Below are positions 54,490 through 63,333 of a stretch of 64,000 nucleotides of DNA, piece after piece. Numbering within the stretch: the first letter of the stretch is position 1; each line of letters begins with the position of its first letter. Under the pieces are notes generated by a model. The model ran no database searches, had not been told where the DNA came from, and worked only from the letters and a program-made list of their open reading frames with translations. The stretch comes from Bog-756 sp963699085. GTDB taxonomy: Bacteria > Actinomycetota > Acidimicrobiia > Acidimicrobiales > RAAP-2. The DNA lies in the NCBI GenBank assembly GCA_963699085.1, contig CAVOTH010000004.1:806001-870000 (forward strand), written 5' to 3'. Made by a program: the position numbers and the translations under genes.

Positions 54490-54852
54490 TCAGAGGTACA
54501 GGCCGGTGCCGCCGTCGAACCGGGTGGCAGCCACGGCGTGGATGTCGCGCTCGCGCAGGATCACGTACTCCTCGCCCTGCACCTCGACCTCGAACCGGTC
54601 CTCCGGGTTGAACAGGACCTTGTCCCCCACCTTGACCGAGCGGACGTGGGGACCGACGGCCACCGCCACCGCCCAGGTCAATCGGCGGGATACCTGCGCG
54701 GTGGCCGGGATCAGGATGCCGGCGCGGGAGCGCCTTTCACCCTCGGCCTGGCCCACCTGCACCAGGACGCGGTCGGCCAGGACGTTGATCGGCAGTGTCG
54801 CCTCGGTGCCGTTCGTGCCCGCGACCGGGGCCTCAGGAGTAGTGGTTGCCAC
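54490..54852 (-). CDS. GroES/Cpn10-family co-chaperonin
   Basis: Protein of 120 residues with the Cpn10 fold. INVLADRVLVQVGQAEGERR is the start of the barrel, SRAGILIPATAQ the mobile loop that would contact GroEL, and VKVGDKVLFNPEDRFEVEVQGEEYVILRERDI the C-terminal half. An N-terminal extension of about 20 residues and a Gly-rich tail are unusual. No groEL is nearby, and the gene sits between hisF and hisI on the same strand. It may be a second GroES paralogue; the mobile loop GILI instead of G-I-V-L is within family variation. Confidence 0.82.
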   Translation of the reverse strand: MATTTPEAPVAGTNGTEATLPINVLADRVLVQVGQAEGERRSRAGILIPATAQVSRRLTWAVAVAVGPHVRSVKVGDKVLFNPEDRFEVEVQGEEYVILRERDIHAVAATRFDGGTGLYL

Positions 54853-54959
54853 GTGGGAAGGCTACCGCAGCCCTGTCGGCGGCCGGACCGGACCGGACGG
54901 CCCGGCCCGGCCTCGCGGCAGAGCTCAGGCCGCGTCACCGTCCGATCAGCCGGAGTGGT

Positions 54960-55736
54960 TCACCCGGGGCGGACGGCGACTCCTGCCGCGGCCAGATGGG
55001 CCTTGGCCTGGGCGATGGTGAACTCGCCGAGGTGGAAGATCGAGGCGGCCAGCACGGCGTCGGCGGCCCCGGCGACCGCCCCCTCCACCAGGTGGTCCAA
55101 CTCCCCCACTCCACCCGAAGCCACCAACGGCACCGGGCACCGGTCGGCGATGGCTCGGGTGAGTTCGAGGTCGAAGCCGTCCCGGGTGCCGTCGCGGTCC
55201 ATCGAGGTGACCAGCAGCTCGCCCGCGCCGAGGGTCGCGCACCGCTCCGACCACTCCAACGCGTCGAGCCCGGTGGCGGTGCGCCCGCCGTGGGTGAACA
55301 CCTCCCATGCGGGGGCGCCGCCCGGGGCACCGGCCCGACGGCGGGCGTCCACGGCCACCACCACGCACTGGCTCCCGAACTCGTCGGCCAACTCCGCCAC
55401 CAACTCGGGCCGGTCGACGGCCGCCGTGTTGACCCCGACCTTGTCGGCGCCGGCCCGCAGCAGTCTTCTGGCGTCGTCCACGGCGCGCACACCTCCGCCG
55501 ACGGTGAAGGGGATGAACACCTGCTCGGCCGTGCGAGCCACGACTTCCACCATGGTGCGGCGGTTGTCCGATGATGCGGTGATATCCAAGAAGACCAACT
55601 CGTCCGCTCCCTGACGGTCGTAGCGGGCGGCCAGCTCCACCGGGTCCCCGGCGTCGAACAGGTCGGTGAACCGCACACCCTTGACCACCCGGCCATCGTC
55701 GACGTCGAGGCAGGGGATCACCCGAACCGTGCGCAC
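54960..55736 (-). CDS. hisF: Imidazole glycerol phosphate synthase, cyclase subunit
   Basis: TIM-barrel cyclase of 258 residues. RVIPCLDVDDGRVVKGVRF contains the first catalytic Asp, VVVAVDARRRAG the second, and GELLVTSMDRDGTRDGFD with VASGGVGELDHL the phosphate sites. It works with HisH, which delivers ammonia. It overlaps the hisA end by 19 bases. Confidence 0.96.
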   Translation of the reverse strand: MRTVRVIPCLDVDDGRVVKGVRFTDLFDAGDPVELAARYDRQGADELVFLDITASSDNRRTMVEVVARTAEQVFIPFTVGGGVRAVDDARRLLRAGADKVGVNTAAVDRPELVAELADEFGSQCVVVAVDARRRAGAPGGAPAWEVFTHGGRTATGLDALEWSERCATLGAGELLVTSMDRDGTRDGFDLELTRAIADRCPVPLVASGGVGELDHLVEGAVAGAADAVLAASIFHLGEFTIAQAKAHLAAAGVAVRPG

Positions 55737-56482
55737 GCCGCCACCGCCTCCTCCACCGTCATCCGCCCGTCGACGAGTGCCTTGCCCGAGATGGCCCCGG
55801 CCAGTCGCCGCGGCCCGGAGTCGTGGTCCTCGACGACCACACCGACCAACACCTCGATGTCGGCCACCGAGCCGACGCCGCCCGAGGCGATCACAGGAAT
55901 CCCGGTCGAGGCCAGCACGGTCCGCAAGCCGTCCAGGTCGGGGCCGGCCAGTGTGCCATCGCGTTCGATGGCGGTGACCACTACGGCGGACAGACCGGCG
56001 TCAGTTACCTCGGCGAGCACCTCGCCGACGGTGCGTCCGCTCCCCTGCTCCCAACCCCGGACCGCCACCTCGGCCCGGCCGTCGCTCGTCGTGCGGTAGT
56101 CGAGACCGAGGGCGATCCGTCCGGGATAGGCCGCCGTCGCCCGGCGCACCAGACCCGGGTCCTCCAGGGCCGCGGTACCGAGCACCACCCGGGACACACC
56201 GCCCTCGAGCAGTTCGGAGACATCGTCGAGCGTGCGTACACCCCCACCCGTCTCGATCGGCACACCACAGGCGCGGGCGATGGCCAGCACGGTCTCCCGG
56301 TTGACCGGTGAACCCGACCGGGAGGCGTCGAGGTCGACGACGTGTAGCCATCGGGCGCCACCGGTGACGAACCGGGCGGCGAGGGCCACTGGGTCGCCGT
56401 AGTCGCTCTGGCGGTCGAAGTCCCCCTGGGTGAGTCGCACGGCACCGCCGTCACGGATGTCGATGGCGGGGTACAGATCCAT
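55718..56482 (-). CDS. hisA: ProFAR isomerase HisA
   Basis: TIM-barrel isomerase of 254 residues. First catalytic Asp in YPAIDIRDGGAVRL, second in ALGLDYRTT, and VIASGGVGSVADIEVL at the phosphate site. In Mycobacterium and Streptomyces the same gene (priA) also does the TrpF step; here a separate trpF exists in the trp operon, so a dedicated HisA is likely. It starts at ATG 56482 (MDLYPAIDIRDGG), overlapping the hisH stop by one base. Confidence 0.93.
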   Translation of the reverse strand: MDLYPAIDIRDGGAVRLTQGDFDRQSDYGDPVALAARFVTGGARWLHVVDLDASRSGSPVNRETVLAIARACGVPIETGGGVRTLDDVSELLEGGVSRVVLGTAALEDPGLVRRATAAYPGRIALGLDYRTTSDGRAEVAVRGWEQGSGRTVGEVLAEVTDAGLSAVVVTAIERDGTLAGPDLDGLRTVLASTGIPVIASGGVGSVADIEVLVGVVVEDHDSGPRRLAGAISGKALVDGRMTVEEAVAACARFG

Positions 56483-57099
56483 CAGGGTGATCCGCTGGTG
56501 GACCCGTTGACGGCAGCCACGAAGTTGGCCAGGATGGCGAGCCCTACCGATCCGGATTTTTCGGGGTGGAACTGGGTACCCCAGACCGGGCCCCGTTCGG
56601 CGGCGGCCACCACCGGCCCGCCGTAGTGGCACGAAGCCGAAGTGTCAGCGGTCCATTCGGGCGCGTAGGAGTGGACGAAGTAGACCCAGGCCGGGTCGGG
56701 CAGGCCAGCCAGCAATTCGGACCGTCCGATGTCGAGCATGTTCCACTGCATCTGTGGGTGCTTCACGCCCTCGGGTAGACGGCGGACGGTGCCCTCCAAC
56801 ACGCCGAGTCCGCGTGCCGAGGGGTCCTCTTCGGACCCTTCATAGAGGAGTTGGAACCCGATGCAGATTCCCAGGAAGGGAATGCCGCGGGCCACCGCGG
56901 CGCGGGCGGCATCACCCAGTCCGGTCGACTCGAGCGCTTCGGCGCACCGCCCGAAGGCACCGACTCCGGGCAGCACCATCCCGTCGGCGGCCGCGGCCTC
57001 GTCAGGGTCGTCCACCAGCCGGGCATCGGCGCCGACGTGCTGCAGTGCCTTCTCGGCCGAGCGGAGGTTGCCGATCCCGTAGTCGAGGACGGCGATCAC
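56482..57099 (-). CDS. hisH: Imidazole glycerol phosphate synthase, glutaminase subunit
   Basis: Class I glutamine amidotransferase of 205 residues. VLDYGIGNLRSAEKAL is the opening; catalytic Cys79 in IPFLGICIGFQLLYEGS; His and Glu in WGTQFHPEKSG. VLPGVGAFGRCAEAL forms the oxyanion strand. It supplies ammonia to HisF. It is 13 bases after hisB. Confidence 0.95.
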   Translation of the reverse strand: MIAVLDYGIGNLRSAEKALQHVGADARLVDDPDEAAAADGMVLPGVGAFGRCAEALESTGLGDAARAAVARGIPFLGICIGFQLLYEGSEEDPSARGLGVLEGTVRRLPEGVKHPQMQWNMLDIGRSELLAGLPDPAWVYFVHSYAPEWTADTSASCHYGGPVVAAAERGPVWGTQFHPEKSGSVGLAILANFVAAVNGSTSGSP

Positions 57100-57112
57100 C
57101 GGGGGCAGCGGG

Positions 57113-57748
57113 TCATAGGGTGCCCTTGGTGGACGGGATGCCGACGCCCTGGACCCGGATCGCCTGGCGGAGGCACCGGGCGACGGCCTTGAACGAGGCC
57201 TCGACGATGTGGTGGGTGTTCCGCCCGGTGACCAGTCGGACGTGCAGCGTGATACCGGCAGCGGTCACGAAGGCACGCCAGAACTCTTCGGCCAGCTGCG
57301 GGTCGAACGGCGGGCTGCCGAGCCCGGCGGTATCGGGAGGGAACTCGATGGTGTAGGCCAGGAACGGCCGGCCGGACAGGTCGAGGGCCACGTCGACCAA
57401 CGCCTCGTCGAGCGGGAGCGAGATCGACGCGAACCTGGTGACCCCGGCCTTGTCGCCCAGTGCCTCCCTCACGACTTCGCCCAGGGCGATGCCCACGTCT
57501 TCCACGGTGTGGTGGGCGTCGACATCCAGGTCACCCACGGCACGGACGGTCAGGTCGATCCCGCCGTGGCGGCCGAGTTGGGACAGCATGTGGTCGAAGA
57601 ACGGGAGACCGGTCCCGACCTCGGTGACACCGGTGCCGTCGAGGTCCACGGACACCTCGATCGAGGTCTCCTTGGTCGCCCGCTCGACCCGGGCGGCACG
57701 TCGGTGCCCTGTGGTCGGGAGTGTCGGATCGGGGGCGGCTGAGCTCAT
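57113..57748 (-). CDS. hisB: Imidazoleglycerol-phosphate dehydratase
   Basis: Manganese dehydratase of 211 residues, the monofunctional form without the phosphatase domain. GTGLPFFDHMLSQLGRHGG, VDAHHTVEDVGIALGE and NTHHIVEASFKAVARCLRQA carry the metal-binding histidines. It starts at ATG 57748, overlapping the hisC stop by four bases; the longer open frame is antisense noise. Histidinol phosphatase must be encoded elsewhere. Confidence 0.95.
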   Translation of the reverse strand: MSSAAPDPTLPTTGHRRAARVERATKETSIEVSVDLDGTGVTEVGTGLPFFDHMLSQLGRHGGIDLTVRAVGDLDVDAHHTVEDVGIALGEVVREALGDKAGVTRFASISLPLDEALVDVALDLSGRPFLAYTIEFPPDTAGLGSPPFDPQLAEEFWRAFVTAAGITLHVRLVTGRNTHHIVEASFKAVARCLRQAIRVQGVGIPSTKGTL

Positions 57749-58851
57749 CGCAGGCTTTCGGTCAGGGCGGCCAGGAACCGGTCGTTCTCCTCGGGGAGGC
57801 CCACCGTCACCCGCAGGCACCCGGCGAGCCCCGGCCACGTCGAACAGTCTCGCACGAGCACCGATGCCGACACGAGATCGGCCCACACCGCACCGGCCTC
57901 GACACCGATGGGACGGAACAGGATGAAATTGGCTTCGGACGGCCACGTCTCGACGGGCAGCTCGGCGAAGGCAGCGGCGATCCGACCGCGCTCTTCGACC
58001 ACGGCGGCGACCCGCATGTTCATCTCCTGCGCATAGTCGAGGGCCAGGCGTCCGGCCAACTGGGTCACCGTGTCCAGGTGATACGGCAGAGCCACCCCTT
58101 CACAGGCCCGGACCACCGCGGGGTCGGCCACCAGGTAGCCGAGCCGGGCACCGGCCATCGACCAGGTCTTGGAGAAGGTGCGCACCACCACGACGTGCTT
58201 GGTGCCTTCGGGATCGCGCTCACGCAGTTCGAGGGCGGACGAGGGCGCGAACTGGCCGTAGGCCTCGTCGACCACGACCAGTCCGGGGGCGATGGCGGCG
58301 ACGGCGGCGAGCTCCTCGGACGAGTCGGCCCGGCCGGTCGGATTGTTCGGCGAACAGAGGAATGTCACCACCGGTCCGGCATCCGCCACAATCCGGGTCA
58401 CCACGTCGAGGTCCAGGGCGAAGTCCTCGCTCCTCGGACCGGCGGCCACCTCGGTGCCGGTGACCCGGGCGATGTGGGCGTGCAGGGTGTAGGTCGGTTC
58501 GAACAACGCGACCGTACGGCCGCTACCCCCGTAGGCCAGCAGGAGGCACTGAAGCACCTCGTTCGATCCGTTGGCGCAGAAGACCTGGTCCGGTGTGACC
58601 CCGTGACTCTCGGCCAGCGCCTGGCGCAGCCCCACCGCCTGGCGATCCGGGTACCGGTGGAAGTCGACCTTCGACACCGCCTCGGCCAGTGCGTTCTGCC
58701 AGGCGACCGGCGGAGGCAGTGGCGACTCGTTGGTATTGAGGCGAACATCCACATCCACCTGGGCCGAGTGGTACCCGTCGAGCGCGACCAGGTCGGGGCG
58801 GACCTCGGGAAGCCCGTCAGCGTCGCGGCCGAAGGGCGCTATCCGTTCCAT
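57745..58851 (-). CDS. hisC: Histidinol-phosphate aminotransferase
   Basis: Fold-type I PLP aminotransferase of 368 residues. RLNTNESPLPPP and DFHRYPDRQAVGLRQAL are the N-terminal family motifs, LCSPNNPTGRADSSEEL the cofactor loop, and the PLP lysine is in VVVRTFSKTWSMAGARLGYL. It starts at ATG 58851, overlapping the hisD stop by 13 bases; the same frame is open far upstream but only as a shadow of hisD. It is coupled to hisB by ATGA. Confidence 0.95.
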   Translation of the reverse strand: MERIAPFGRDADGLPEVRPDLVALDGYHSAQVDVDVRLNTNESPLPPPVAWQNALAEAVSKVDFHRYPDRQAVGLRQALAESHGVTPDQVFCANGSNEVLQCLLLAYGGSGRTVALFEPTYTLHAHIARVTGTEVAAGPRSEDFALDLDVVTRIVADAGPVVTFLCSPNNPTGRADSSEELAAVAAIAPGLVVVDEAYGQFAPSSALELRERDPEGTKHVVVVRTFSKTWSMAGARLGYLVADPAVVRACEGVALPYHLDTVTQLAGRLALDYAQEMNMRVAAVVEERGRIAAAFAELPVETWPSEANFILFRPIGVEAGAVWADLVSASVLVRDCSTWPGLAGCLRVTVGLPEENDRFLAALTESLR

Positions 58852-60137
58852 CGGAGCTGCACCGACCGGGCGTGAGCCGGCAGTCCCTCGGTCTCGGCCA
58901 GGGTGACCACGTGCGGGCCCAGGGTGCGCAGTGCCTCGTCGTCGATGCCGACGGCGTGGATGTGCTTGCGGAAGTCGTCCACCCGCAATGCACTGGCGAA
59001 CCGGGCCGTGCGGTTGGTGGGCAGGACATGATTCGGTCCAGCCAGGTAGTCCCCCACACTGGCCGGTGCGTTCGTGCCCAGGAAGACGGCGCCGGCCGAC
59101 TGGATGTGACCGAGCAATGAGGCCGCGTTCCTGGTGAGCAACTCGAGGTGCTCGGGTGCCACCACATTGGAGACGGCGCAGGCCTGCTTGGGCCCGTCGA
59201 CCAGGACCGCCCAGCCACCGGCCCCGAGTGTCGCCTCGAGGTCGGAGCGCCTCGGCGACTCCGCCACGATCCGGTCGACGGCGGCGGACACCCGTTCGAG
59301 CACTTCCTCGGACCAGGTGATCAGCCAGGCAAGCCCGTCCGGCCCGTGCTCGGCCTGGACCACCAGGTCGATGGCGGCGTACTCGGGAGGGGTATCCGGT
59401 CCGGCGATCACGACCACCTCGGACGGCCCGGCGAAAGCCGACGCGACCCCGACCACACCGGAGACCTGGCGCTTGGCCTCGGCCACGTACCGGTTGCCGG
59501 GTCCCACGATGACATCCACCGCGGCGATGGACTCGGTTCCATAGGCCATGGCGGCGATGGCCTGGGCCCCACCCACCCGGTACACCTCGGTCACGCCGGC
59601 CACTGCGGCGGCAGCCAGGGTGGCGTCGTCGATCAAGCCGTCCGGTCCGGGCGGGACGCACAGCGCGATCTCCTCCACGCCGGCCACCTGGGCCGGCACG
59701 GCACACATCAGAACGGTCGACGGGTAGCGCGCCCGACCCCCGGGCGCGTAACAGCCGACCCGGCCCACCGGTCGGACCAGGTGGCGCACGGTGATCCCAC
59801 CCGACTCGTAGTCGTCGGGCACATCGGACGCCTCGTGGCCGTGGTACGCCAGGATGCGGTCATGGGCGACGTCGAGCGCTTCCTGCAGCGCCGTCGGGAT
59901 CCGGGCCAGGGCATCGCTGATCTCTTGGGACGGTACCCGCAGTTCGTCGATGTCGACCTGGTCGAAGCGCGACGTCAACGAGCGCAGCGCGGCGTCGCCG
60001 CCGGTGCGCACTTCGGCGATGATGGCCGCCACCGCGTCAGACGAACGATCCTGCTCGTCCACCGGACGGGGCAGGGCGTCGGCCAACTTGCGACGGTCGC
60101 CGGAGAAACCGCGGAGATCGAGGCGACGGAGGGACAT
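58839..60137 (-). CDS. hisD: Histidinol dehydrogenase
   Basis: Zinc/NAD enzyme of 432 residues performing the last two steps of histidine synthesis. GRVGCYAPGGRARYPSTVLM, VGGAQAIAAMAYGTESI, the cofactor segment VGPGNRYVAEAKRQVSG and VAPEHLELLTRNAASLLG are canonical, as is the C-terminal DDFRKHIHAVGID. It is the first gene of the long his series; the promoter must lie in the 124 bases before it, but no clear boxes were found. Confidence 0.96.
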   Translation of the reverse strand: MSLRRLDLRGFSGDRRKLADALPRPVDEQDRSSDAVAAIIAEVRTGGDAALRSLTSRFDQVDIDELRVPSQEISDALARIPTALQEALDVAHDRILAYHGHEASDVPDDYESGGITVRHLVRPVGRVGCYAPGGRARYPSTVLMCAVPAQVAGVEEIALCVPPGPDGLIDDATLAAAAVAGVTEVYRVGGAQAIAAMAYGTESIAAVDVIVGPGNRYVAEAKRQVSGVVGVASAFAGPSEVVVIAGPDTPPEYAAIDLVVQAEHGPDGLAWLITWSEEVLERVSAAVDRIVAESPRRSDLEATLGAGGWAVLVDGPKQACAVSNVVAPEHLELLTRNAASLLGHIQSAGAVFLGTNAPASVGDYLAGPNHVLPTNRTARFASALRVDDFRKHIHAVGIDDEALRTLGPHVVTLAETEGLPAHARSVQLRWNG

Positions 60138-60261
60138 GGTTCGTCGATGTTACCGGACGCCCGTCCGCCCCCTTCCTGGGCGGCTTGCCGATCACCGGGC
60201 CCATCAGCGGTCGGATCCCGGTCGGTCCATTCGTCGTCGCGGACGGTGCCATGATCATCCG

Positions 60262-60459
60262 ATGCCCGCCAGCTCCGCAGAACTGTCTTCGCTGTCCACC
60301 GCGCTCGACGATCTGACCCGTCGGGTGACCATCCACGCCGAGGCGGCCGACTCCGCCAAGGACGAGGAGACCGCGCGCGAACTGTTCGCCATCGAGCGGT
60401 CACTCGCCAGTGCCAACCGGCGTTTGGCCCGTCTCGCTCTCTCCCTCGGGCGCCGATGA
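60262..60459 (+). CDS. Small conserved-type actinobacterial protein
   Basis: Protein of 65 residues, helical throughout (SSLSTALDDLTRRVTIHAEA then AKDEETARELFAIERSLASANRRLARL), charged and soluble. Small two-helix proteins of this kind are common in actinobacteria, with no known function. It is divergent from hisD and ends 49 bases before a strong terminator hairpin, which supports it as a real gene. Confidence 0.6.
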   Translation: MPASSAELSSLSTALDDLTRRVTIHAEAADSAKDEETARELFAIERSLASANRRLARLALSLGRR

Positions 60460-60507
60460 GCTGATTTCACACCGGGTCGCCGATATTCAGACGTGCGGCC
60501 GGACGCG

Positions 60508-60535
60508 GCGAAGGCACCCCGAAGGGTGCCTTCGC
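60508..60535 (+). terminator. Strong stem-loop terminator
   Basis: GCGAAGGCACCC, loop CGAA, GGGTGCCTTCGC: a 12-base-pair perfect stem closed by a stable tetraloop, 49 bases after the small helical gene. Confidence 0.8.
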
Positions 60536-60823
60536 GCAAGTAGGTCGGGCGGCGGATCCCGATCCCTACTCGAAGGGACCAGTTGGCGGGAACTGGTCCG
60601 GAACAAGCACATCACAGATCGGCTGGCGTTTCCAGTCATCAACGGGTGCTATTAGGGAATTTTAACGTTGCAGCACGGCAAATCGGAGGTATTCGATAGA
60701 GAACCGGAGTTTTCCATCGCGAACCACCTATTTCACACCGATTCTCGCTCAGCGTCCGACGAGGATTCCACGGTGTTCTTGTGCCTGACGACGGGTTTTC
60801 CCGGGTGCGGCGGCCACGGCTGT
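60536..60823. other. Gene-free stretch with an AT-rich pocket
   Basis: About 290 bases without a convincing gene. It holds a second hairpin, GGACCAGTT-ggcggg-AACTGGTCC, at 60576-60599. From roughly 60600 to 60780 the base composition falls to near one-half G+C, including ATTAGGGAATTTTAACG, far below the surroundings. No recognisable RNA or promoter could be assigned. Confidence 0.5.
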
Positions 60824-61537
60824 TTACGTCACCCCCTGAGCCTGCGTGGCCGCCCTACGTGGTAACCGGGTACGCGGCATGGTCGGGCCCAGCGACGCGG
60901 ACGGGCAGAAGTCGGCCAGCACGCAGTCGATGCAACGCGGCGACCGGGCTCGACACACGGCCCGACCGTGAAGGATGAGGCGCAGGCTGAATACCCCCCG
61001 CGAGGCCGCGGGCACCATGGCGTTCAGCACGTGTTCGACCTTCACCGGATCGACCTCGGTGGTGAGCCCGAGGCGCACCGAAAGCCGTTGCACATGGGTG
61101 TCGACCGGTAGCCCGGGGAGATCGAAGGCCACACTGCGTAGCACGTTGGCTGTCTTGCGGCCCACTCCCGGAAGGGTCACCAAATCCTCCATCCGGGTGG
61201 GCACCGACCCGTCGAACCGGTCGCGCACGGCGCGGGCCATGCCCACCAGGCTGCGCGTCTTCGCCCGGAAGAACCCGGTGGGGCGAATCAGCGCCTCCAC
61301 CGTTTCGACCGGCGCGTCAGCCAGCGAGTCGGCGTCGGGATACCGAGCGAACAGCGCCGGGGTCGTCAGGTTGACCCGCTCGTCGGTGCACTGCGCCGAC
61401 AGGATGGTGGCGGCGAGCAACTGGAAGGCATCGGCATGGTCGAGCGCACACAGCTCGGCGGCGGTGCCGGGATACAGGCGGGCGAGGCGGGCGTTGGTCT
61501 CGCGGGCCCTTCCTGCCGGCGTGCGGGGTCGGACCAT
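60824..61537 (-). CDS. nth: Endonuclease III
   Basis: DNA glycosylase/AP lyase of 237 residues removing oxidised pyrimidines. FQLLAATILSAQCTDERVN is the family opening. The helix-hairpin-helix LPGVGRKTANVL supplies the catalytic Lys, and LPVDTHVQRLSVRLGL the catalytic Asp. The Fe-S cluster cysteines are in the C-x6-C-x2-C-x5-C spacing (CRARSPRCIDCVLADFC). It starts at ATG 61537; 29 bases separate it from the divergent mshD. Confidence 0.95.
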   Translation of the reverse strand: MVRPRTPAGRARETNARLARLYPGTAAELCALDHADAFQLLAATILSAQCTDERVNLTTPALFARYPDADSLADAPVETVEALIRPTGFFRAKTRSLVGMARAVRDRFDGSVPTRMEDLVTLPGVGRKTANVLRSVAFDLPGLPVDTHVQRLSVRLGLTTEVDPVKVEHVLNAMVPAASRGVFSLRLILHGRAVCRARSPRCIDCVLADFCPSASLGPTMPRTRLPRRAATQAQGVT

Positions 61538-61566
61538 GGGCGGAGGATACCGGTAGGTTCTGCGAC

Positions 61567-62513
61567 ATGGAAGAGCCCGACGTCGAGGTGCGGTCCACAG
61601 CCGACCCCGACCTGGTCGACGAGGTCGCCGTACTGGTAGACCGCGTGGGGCGGTCCCGAGGTACCGAGGGACTGAGCGAGGCACGTCAGCGTGCCCTCGC
61701 CGCCGCCACCACCGGGGACGGTGGGCGATTCGTGGCGGTAGCTGCCCGCGCCTCGGTCGGCGGCCCACTCGTCGGCTACGCGCAGGTGGATGGCGAGGGA
61801 GACCGTTCGGCATCGAGCGCCGAGCTGCTGGTGGCGACCTCGGACGGTGCCGGTGGGACCCTGGCCGACAGGCTCCTCGACGCGGCGCTGTCCGCGTTTG
61901 CCGCGGACGGGGGGGCCGCCTCCATCTCTGGGTCTCCCACCCCGACGATGAGGATGATGTCCGTGCTGCGGCAAGGGGATTCACGGTCGAACGCGACCTG
62001 CTGCAACTCCGCTGTGCACTTCCCCTGTCTGCCGGCTCGGGCGATCGGCCGGCGGCACCCACCCGGCCATTCCGGGTAGGCAAGGACGAGGCCGCCTGGC
62101 TCGTCACCAACAACCGGGCCTTTGCCGACCATCCCGAACAAGGCACCTGGGACCTCGACATCCTGCGCGAGCGCGAGGCAGAGCCATGGTTCGACCCTGA
62201 TGGCTTCCTGGTCCTGGAGATCGACGGGCGCATCGCCGGGTCGTGCTGGACCAAGATCCACACCGAAACCCGGCCGGTGCTCGGAGAGATCTACGTGATC
62301 TCGGTCGATCCGGACTTCCACGGCCAGGGCCTCGGACGGGCACTGACCCGGGCCGGCCTCGACCACCTGGCCGCGGTGGGCATCGGTACCGGGGTCCTCT
62401 ACGTGGATGCCGCCAACGTGCCCGCCGTCGCCCTCTATCGGTCGATGGGATTCACCACCCACCATGTCGACCGTTCGTACGTGGTCGACATCGCAGCGCC
62501 GGCCGGTCGATGA
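61567..62513 (+). CDS. mshD: Mycothiol synthase (single-base frame break)
   Basis: Acetyltransferase for the last step of mycothiol synthesis, with two GNAT domains. The first frame (MEEPDVEVRSTADPDLV ... LLDAALSAFA) is lost after the G7 run at 61909-61915. With one more G the protein continues GGGRLHLWVSHPDDEDD, RDLLQLRCALPLSAG, PFRVGKDEAAWLVTNNRAFA and the C-terminal GNAT core LGEIYVISVDPDFHGQGLG, ending at 62513. The repaired length is 315 residues, the usual MshD size. The domain order and ERDLLQLR linker fit MshD well. A homopolymer length error is the simplest cause. Confidence 0.85.
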
Positions 62514-62522
62514 GTTACCCGG

Positions 62523-63215
62523 TCAGCCCTGGCCGATCAGGTGGCCGATGGTGTAGGTGACCGAGGCGGCCGCCCCGGCGATGACCAGCTGGCGGAAGGC
62601 CGACCACGCCAGGGAACGCCCCGTGAAGAAGGAGAGGGCGGCCCCGACGGCGAGCGAGGCTGCCGCCGCCAATCCGATCGACCACCACAGCGCGGTGGTG
62701 CCGCCGCTGAACAGCCAGGGCAGCAGCGGGATGAGCGCACCTAATGCGAACATCACGAATGACGACACCGCCGCTTCGATCGGTTTACCGGTCGCTCCCG
62801 GAGTAAAGCCCAGCTCCTCACGCGCGTGCGTCTCGAGGGCCAGTTCCGGATTGCGCATCATCTTGCCCGACAGCTCGTCGGCGAGATCGGACTCGAGGCC
62901 CCGACTTCGATAGAGAGCGGCCAGCTCCCGGCGCTCATCTTCGGGATCGGCCAGGATCGCACGGCGCTCCACTTCGAGTTCGCGCTCCATCAGCTCGGAT
63001 TGGGCCCGCATCGACACGTACTCGCCCGCCGCCATCGAGAAGGCGCCGCCGATCATGCCGGCGATTCCGGCCAGCCGGACCGCGCCGGCACTGGAGTGGG
63101 CGCCGGCCATGCCGAGGATCAGCGAGACATTGGAGACCAAGCCGTCACTGATGCCGAAGACGGCCGCCCGGGCCCCTCCTCCGCTGATGTTGCGATGCTG
63201 ATGGTCTTGGTACAC
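62523..63215 (-). CDS. VIT1/CCC1-family transporter
   Basis: Membrane protein of 230 residues. AAVFGISDGLVSNVSLILGMAGA is the first helix with the family D-G motif; SMAAGEYVSMRAQSELMERE is the conserved second-helix exit with its Glu-rich cytoplasmic metal-binding helices. AAVSSFVMFALGALIPLLPWL starts the last three helices. VIT/CCC1 proteins move iron or manganese out of the cytosol; in bacteria they probably export divalent metals. It is convergent with mshD (9 bases). Confidence 0.88.
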   Translation of the reverse strand: MYQDHQHRNISGGGARAAVFGISDGLVSNVSLILGMAGAHSSAGAVRLAGIAGMIGGAFSMAAGEYVSMRAQSELMERELEVERRAILADPEDERRELAALYRSRGLESDLADELSGKMMRNPELALETHAREELGFTPGATGKPIEAAVSSFVMFALGALIPLLPWLFSGGTTALWWSIGLAAAASLAVGAALSFFTGRSLAWSAFRQLVIAGAAASVTYTIGHLIGQG

Positions 63216-63333
63216 GCAACGATGGTACCGACCGACCCGTGCTGAGGGACTACTGCTCTTGTGACCAAGGCCAGCCTCACCGATCGTCGAAGGCGGGTGG
63301 TGGCGGCAACTGTCCGTCCCCTACAGTCAGGCC

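Noticed and set aside
60668..60865. 65-codon open frame in the AT-rich pocket
   Set aside because: TTG start, no ribosome site, no recognisable protein and overlap with the end of nth.
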